DNA from: Paulownia fortunei
Taxonomy: Eukaryota; Streptophyta; Magnoliopsida; Lamiales; Paulowniaceae
Length of the DNA: 64,000 bases
NCBI GenBank assembly: GCA_019321725.1
Contig: CM033118.1
Location: 18,573,815-18,637,814, forward strand
Direction: 5' to 3'
Part shown: piece after piece, positions 58,363 to 64,000 of the stretch
How positions within the stretch are numbered: the stretch's first letter is position 1
Layout: every line of letters starts with the position of its first letter
The notes under the pieces: model-generated
What the model was told of the DNA's origin: nothing
Databases searched by the model: none
Seen by the model: the letters and a program-made list of their open reading frames with translations, nothing else
Translations under genes and position numbers: made by a program

Positions 58363-61300
58363 TCCCTTTTGGGAGACATCTTACTGGGGGACAATGCTTC
58401 CTCTAATACATATAAGGGGTGGTTTCGAAGAAAGGAAACATCTTACTACGGAACACCTTCCAAGAAAATTTTTTAGCACAATAAAGTAATTAAAAACAAG
58501 AAAGAAACCAAGTTCAACTCAATTTTTTTATTCACTTATTGACCTCAAGTCTTTGCCATAATTCAGCTCTACACCCTTTTTACCTCGTGGATTATTTGAT
58601 AGGAATAAAAAGAAATTAAGAAAGAGTAACGAAATTAAATTTGGAGTTTCTATAATCTGCTGTATTAAAGCGATCATGCAAAATATCTGATTCTAATGTT
58701 GTGCCAGATAATCTGATTAAAAATTGTTGCATCAATCAATTTTCTTTATGTCAATCAAGTGATCAACTAATCATAATTTAATGATCTTAATCAATATATT
58801 CAATAAAGAAGTCCCAAAGCCTATCATGGAACTCAATGTACCTAACTGATGTCCATGCCTTTGTCCCCATGTTCTTAAAGTATGCCCTTTAAATAACTCT
58901 TTGCTTAATAACTTCAATTTCTACCTAATTGATGTCAAATTATAGCAAATACCTCTGTCCCAATCTTGAAGAAATAAAATCTTTAAAAACTTGTGGCTAG
59001 CATGTCTTCAACCTCAAACTTTTTGGTTAGCCCATTAGCCATCACCACCAAAGATGAAATTCTTGGATGAATCGGATACGATATTTTTATATCAGTCCAA
59101 CATAATTGGATTAAGAAGAAGTGGATGGTGAAAAACACCACTTTCTATAATACAGTGGCCAATATGAGACCCGATATAATTTATCTGATTCACTGTAGAA
59201 TGACAGTCACCATAGCCATGGTTTTGCTACTCCCAAAGAAACAAAAAAGTGATATAATCCTTCTATTTTAGTAAAGCTTCCAGGCTTGATCATCTTTGAA
59301 TAGATAGCTTCCTTTGTCCATTTTATGAAATGCCCAAAGCCTGTCCCTTTGTCTAGTTTAGCTTCTATATATGGACTTCACAAGAAAGCCAACTCAAAAG
59401 CCATTCACCATAAACAAATTGGAATAAAAATAACAAAAAGAGCACTTGGATCCAACTTTCTTAATGATTTGGTGAATGATATAATGTGCAAACCAAAATC
59501 ATTAGGTCCTGGTATAGTGTAGAATTCTCTACGAAATATTAGCCCTTCTCGAATTTGTTTTAGTTCAAATAGGCACAAATGCTGTGTAACCATTCATCAA
59601 GAACATGGACCAATCTTCCCAAGCTCCCAGTTACACCAATTTAATCTCTTTGAGTTGTGACTTCTTGATATGGGACCCCAACAAGAACCTGCATTGTCAC
59701 TCACTGTTTCTTCTCTGAAGTTTTGGAGACACTAAATAGCCTTAAAATGATGGCCCATGAACAAACCAACCCACTGTTGTCATGTCTAATCTTGGAACCC
59801 AAAATAGACATCATCCAACAAGATATAAATGCAGGAACATGACTTTCTACAGCCAAGTTCACTACCGTAAAGTTTGATCTATGTTTTGGTACACCTGACG
59901 CAAGCAATACCACATGAATTCCCTGTATTGCATCTACAAAATGTGTAAAAAAAGGCCTTTCGATGATCCCCTATGAGATAAAGAACAACTGAAAATTGCC
60001 TAAAGGCAATCATAGTATAGTTACAATGTTGTAGGAGAGACACCTCTGTCAATTGGATTCACTGTGTTGAGGCTAAAAAGTAGGTGCATCAAACCTGATT
60101 GACAAGCTATCAGCTTAGTCATGATCTCAAGAATTTTGGCAATTGCATTACAGATCATTCTGTGTTTCTGACAAGCTATATATACATAAACATAAAACAT
60201 ATAGCAACTGCAACCGTCCATACAGACCCCACATGGGATCCCTCATAAATATATAATTGTTCTAAGACGTGGAGTCCCGACTCTCTAAGAATTACATCTT
60301 AAATGTCAAATGAATGTGTGCTACATCTTAGATAACCACTAAGATTTGCATTTTCATGCCATATTGTAAAAAAACAAGGAGTTTCTCATCTGTAGACAAT
60401 CATAAATTTTGGCCATAGGCGCATAGTAGTGCATAGAGCTCTCTCAATTGTGATATTATTCTGGTAATTTGACTGAAATGAGTAATCGTGAAAATCTGTT
60501 CTTACCAACAGATTAACCACTCACATGTAATAATCTATCAACGTGATTCATATATCCAGATTTTTCTGCTAATCGTCGGACAAAATAATCAACTTTAGCA
60601 GTACCAAACTCCTGTAATGCAGTTATCCAAGATCCTCTATCAACTTACATATGCTAAGCTATAGGATTACATTATTTGTACACATAATTTCCCTAACGTA
60701 CTAATTGGGACCAACAAGTAAGGACTTTCCCCGAAATCGGGGTTCAAGAACTCAACACATCAAAGCTCGGGATCATGTATGAATCAAGTCAAACTTATGA
60801 ACAAAAGGATGCAGGAAATAGGATGACACTACTTTCATAAAGATTGTAAACTTTATAGGGCCCTAGATATGCAAATCATGAGAACAAAAGATCTTACAGA
60901 TTTACTCAAAACGCTTTGATTTTCATTCAATCAAAGAGCCAACATATTCGTTTGCTCATCATAACCAAAATAATACGGACCATGTGAGTCTAACACTATA
61001 CTGCATTCGTGCTTATGTATGTTGCTCTTCTTGCTTTACACAAATATGTCACAGATGTTTTGACAAGGATTTCTAGGCCTAGCCTGCATATTATCTAGGG
61101 CTCACCAATGTGTCACAGATGTTATATGATAACAATCATTGACATATTCGTTAAAAAAAAGGGCTCAAAATTTGGCAAGGATAAAATATGAAACCCTGGC
61201 TTTGCACAATGCATCAGTATCAGCAATTGACCTGCAGTCTTCGCTTTGCTGTGGTATCATGCTTACTGCATTCTGTTCGCATGTAGGGAGATGCATATAC

Positions 61301-61671
61301 CAGTTTGCCAGATATTTGGGGTGGGAGGAGAGAACAATCCAGGAGAATTAACAGAAAAATTAACTATACTAGTTTGGTTTCATTCAAGATACCAAAAATC
61401 AGCAAATTGTTCTGGACTTCCCATATATTTTACTCATTCTCACACATATTATTGATAAATGAATTTGTAGAGTAAGTGATTGGGATTATTATTCATCAGT
61501 CTCCTTGTCATGTGACGGGATCAATTTATGTTACAGCTCAATGATCTTAATCACAGAGATGCAGCTTCAAGGAGGCAACACCCATTTTATCAGTCAAAGA
61601 CCGACACCAACAAAAGATCGTGACATCAGGCGTAGAATGTTACAACTGAATAACAGTATCAATACCAGTGC
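57796..61671. other. Intergenic DNA between the MYB and ARO genes
   Basis: (AC)n-(AT)n at 58155-58197 and (AT)n at 58331-58360. A loose direct repeat of ACATCTTACTRSGG lies at about 58377 and 58439, and TGTCACAGATGTT occurs twice at about 61047 and 61111. 58800-60300 is less AT-rich and reads like old coding or transcribed DNA, but frames of 60-70 aa on either strand match no family I know. The right end should hold the ARO 3' UTR. Confidence 0.4.
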
Positions 61672-63480
61672 CTAGGCCTGTCTATGTGTATGTATTCCAG
61701 CCTGATAGATAGTAAGCTGGTGTATGGCCATAGCAAACAGTTCTCTCAAATCAGGATGCTGGGTCACGGCATGTCGAGCAGCTCCCTCTAGCACACTCAG
61801 AGCTCTAGCTTGTTCAAGTGCCTTGCTGTTACCAGCATTTATTGCAAGGTTGCAGAGTAGTACAAGCTCATGCAAATGCACAGGACCCCGATCATTGCTT
61901 CTCAGCAAATTCATTAGCTTTGGCACCCCGTTAAACTCAATAATTGCCTGAGAGTGTTCCTTACGATTATAATTGTCATCACATACAAACTTGCACAAAG
62001 CTTTAGCTGCTTCAGCAGCAATATCAGGATTCCTACTACCAAGATGTGCAACCAAAGACTGTACTATCCGTTTCTCCTTTGCAGGAAACATTGACGCCAA
62101 ACACCCAATAGCCTTAATAGCAGGAGTCACCAAAAGCGCACTTGCATCCTCATTTATCACCCTCAAAAGCTGATCCAAGACAGCCTTCGCAGCAGTTGAA
62201 CTTGGCTTAAAAGCAGCACGTTTCAGATCAGAATTGGACTCGGCCACTGCAGTCAACTCCATCACTACCAACAAACAATTCATCTTCAATTCCCCCAGCT
62301 CCTTCTCAATAATCTTTGCCAGAACTAGCAAAGCCTTAGTCTCAGTAATCTTCGTACTATTCAACAAACTCCCTCTCGCCAATTTCCATAATGCAGTCGC
62401 ACAACTCACCTTAAGCCTCAACTTCACCTCCGGTGACTCCGCCTCCCTCTCCTTCTCCTTCCTATTACCATGATGCCTACTCCCCTCCAAACTATTACCA
62501 CTACCAAAACCACCAATATGTTTCTTTGTCATCTCTTTATTAAGCTGAACAAGCAAATGCAAGCTATCAACTGTCTTCCGCGAATTCACCTCCTTAAACT
62601 CCTCCAAATCCACATCCATACCCAAAAGGGCCACCAGCGGCCTCGTCACATTCTCCCTCCCAAATTCCTCCTGCGCATTGGCATCCATCTCCGACATCCT
62701 CGATACCAAACTCACCAATGTCACCTGAACCCTCATAGATGCTTCTGATAGCACTTTCGCAACCACTTGAACCCCTTGCGCGTCTGCAATCATCCTCACA
62801 CGGCCTTGATCATCCGCCAAATTACACAAAGCACTGGCAGCCGCACTCTGTGCATCAAGATTCCCACTTGCTTTCAACATCTTCAAAAGGGGAGGTATCC
62901 CATGTTCTTCTACTATAATCTTTTTATTCCTATCATTATCCTGGGCTAAAATTGCTAACTCATGGGCAGCCTCGGCCCGGCCCATATGCACTGCAGCTAT
63001 GTAAGGCCAAACCCAAGCTAAAATAGGATCAGTACTAGCAATTGGAGGCAAAGACAAATTAATAGTCCCGTTATCAGAATCTTGATTGAATATAGAGAGA
63101 ACCCATTTCATATCAGCCAATGAAGAATCAAGTAAAGTCGACACCTTCTTGAAATCCGCCGCTGTGGTGATGGACAGGACATGGTGGAGGACGTTGGTTT
63201 TCTTGTGGCGGCATTTGCGGGCAAGGGTTAAGGCGCGGTCCAGGGCTTTGGTAAGGTCTACGGATACGCGGCGGATGGGGCGGTCATAGACCGCGGCGGA
63301 GGAGGTGGTGAGGCGAGCGGCGGAGCGGAGAAGCTGAGAGAGCTGGGTTACTTGGCGGGCTAGTTCTGAGTTTTCAGGCTTGAAAGACTCGGCTTCTTGA
63401 GCTGATTTGATGACTCGATCGGCAAGGAGGATTGGGAGGGAGAGTACTTCTTGGATTGATTTTTCTTCTTCAGCCGCCAT
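61672..63480 (-). CDS. Armadillo-repeat protein, ARO (Armadillo Repeat Only) family, 602 aa
   Basis: ARO proteins are plant scaffold proteins that, in Arabidopsis, polarise growth of pollen tubes and root hairs through ROP/REN1 signalling. The single-exon frame begins MAAEEEKSIQEVLSLPILLA; the SLPILLADRV motif (residues 14-23) and YDRPIRRV are typical of ARO N-termini. Arm repeats follow at about residues 165-285 (HGIPPLLKML, ASALCNLADD) and again at about 360-590 (VSCATALWKLARGS, NPDIAAEAAKALCKF, NGVPKLMNLL). A Gly/Lys/Glu-rich linker lies near 330-355 (SRHHGNRKEKEREAE). Length fits ARO1-ARO4 (about 600-660 aa). The N-terminus looks closer to ARO4 than to ARO1, but this is from memory. The ATG at 63480 is the first in frame and gives the full N-terminal motif. 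No introns or breaks are seen. Confidence 0.9.
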   Translation of the reverse strand: MAAEEEKSIQEVLSLPILLADRVIKSAQEAESFKPENSELARQVTQLSQLLRSAARLTTSSAAVYDRPIRRVSVDLTKALDRALTLARKCRHKKTNVLHHVLSITTAADFKKVSTLLDSSLADMKWVLSIFNQDSDNGTINLSLPPIASTDPILAWVWPYIAAVHMGRAEAAHELAILAQDNDRNKKIIVEEHGIPPLLKMLKASGNLDAQSAAASALCNLADDQGRVRMIADAQGVQVVAKVLSEASMRVQVTLVSLVSRMSEMDANAQEEFGRENVTRPLVALLGMDVDLEEFKEVNSRKTVDSLHLLVQLNKEMTKKHIGGFGSGNSLEGSRHHGNRKEKEREAESPEVKLRLKVSCATALWKLARGSLLNSTKITETKALLVLAKIIEKELGELKMNCLLVVMELTAVAESNSDLKRAAFKPSSTAAKAVLDQLLRVINEDASALLVTPAIKAIGCLASMFPAKEKRIVQSLVAHLGSRNPDIAAEAAKALCKFVCDDNYNRKEHSQAIIEFNGVPKLMNLLRSNDRGPVHLHELVLLCNLAINAGNSKALEQARALSVLEGAARHAVTQHPDLRELFAMAIHQLTIYQAGIHTHRQA

Positions 63481-63812
63481 TACTATTGGAATTCAAGAAT
63501 TCTTCAAACCCCAGAAAGATTAATCCTAAAAAATGAAGCAGGAAAACTGGTGAGCAAATGGGGGGAGGCAGATGGAGGACAGACGAAAGACGCTCTGCTT
63601 TGAAAAGGACGATGGTCGAGAAAAGTAGTAGGACTATGTGCCTACACATGGGCATTGCGTAGTGCGTACACGGAAAATGTGTCTTATTTTACTCGGAGAA
63701 ACAACCTAGTACTGATAAAACAAAAGCCTTAAAACATTTGGATTGACTAGTTTCACTTGTGTTTGAAGGTGTATATTGGGTTTATATTTTAACATATGTT
63801 TACACATATTTA

Positions 63813-63843
<31 letters not shown>

Positions 63844-63910
63844 GCTCATAACATTCATCAATCATATAGGTACAAAAAATACACACCATGTATTGATGAA
63901 TGTTATGAGC
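63844..63910. other. Perfect 19-bp inverted repeat with a 29-nt loop
   Basis: GCTCATAACATTCATCAAT (63844-63862) and its exact reverse complement (63892-63910) flank CATATAGGTACAAAAAATAC and nine more bases. An (AT)n run lies just to the left. It lies about 360 bp upstream of the ARO start codon. It may be a tiny foldback MITE or a hairpin-forming transcript; nothing shows that it is transcribed. Confidence 0.75.
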
Positions 63911-64000
63911 GTACTTGATATGTTCGGCTAGTGCAAATCTCTTAAACCCTTTTATGCCTTACTTTAACTGAATTCAACTAATACATGATATTCAAATGTT

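Noticed and set aside
61724..63289. Several 60-92 aa plus-strand ORFs opposite the ARO gene
   Set aside because: Antisense shadows of a continuous 602-codon armadillo frame.

Overview
This is a plant nuclear DNA window. It is AT-rich, its genes have GT-AG introns, and it contains RPD3-type histone deacetylase, LOB-domain, R2R3-MYB, oleosin and ARO-type armadillo genes, all plant families or plant-specific gene forms. The oleosin and LOB-like proteins look eudicot, and the oleosin most resembles short seed oleosins of Lamiales such as sesame. That placement is from memory and is tentative.

Layout. 0.4-1.4 kb: exon of a small membrane protein on the minus strand, probably PIG-Y-like, with a 5' UTR intron. 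3.4-4.45 kb: broken tryptophan-aminotransferase (TAA1/TAR) copy without its PLP-lysine segment. 5.8-6.2 kb: oleosin (-) with seed-type promoter motifs close upstream. 6.8-7.9 kb: non-autonomous hAT element. 15.7-17.2 kb: LOB-like transcription factor (-) with a 5' UTR intron. 24.2-27.1 kb: four-exon Bet1/Sft1-like SNARE (-). 27.3-33.2 kb: a 5.9-kb Mutator-like element (MULE) with long terminal inverted repeats, a decayed transposase, a GRF-type zinc-finger ORF, and a second copy of the 6.8-kb hAT element nested inside it. 35.9-41.4 kb: complete six-exon HDA6-type histone deacetylase (+, 471 aa). 42-55 kb: gene-free and transposon-rich, with four more hAT-type non-autonomous elements bounded by 8-bp target duplications. 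56.1-57.4 kb: three-exon R2R3-MYB (+, 373 aa). 61.7-63.5 kb: single-exon ARO-family armadillo protein (-, 602 aa).

The genes are unrelated neighbours and do not form a pathway or cluster. The most interesting content is transposon biology: a MULE with its ends still readable in the immediate upstream region of the SNARE gene, an hAT element nested in it, and tRNA-like modules (one clearly tRNA-Ile-like) inside otherwise AT-rich hAT elements. I saw no viral sequence, CRISPR array, rRNA gene or canonical tRNA gene. Exon boundaries were worked out by hand from splice signals, reading-frame continuity and remembered family sequences. No alignment or database search was possible.
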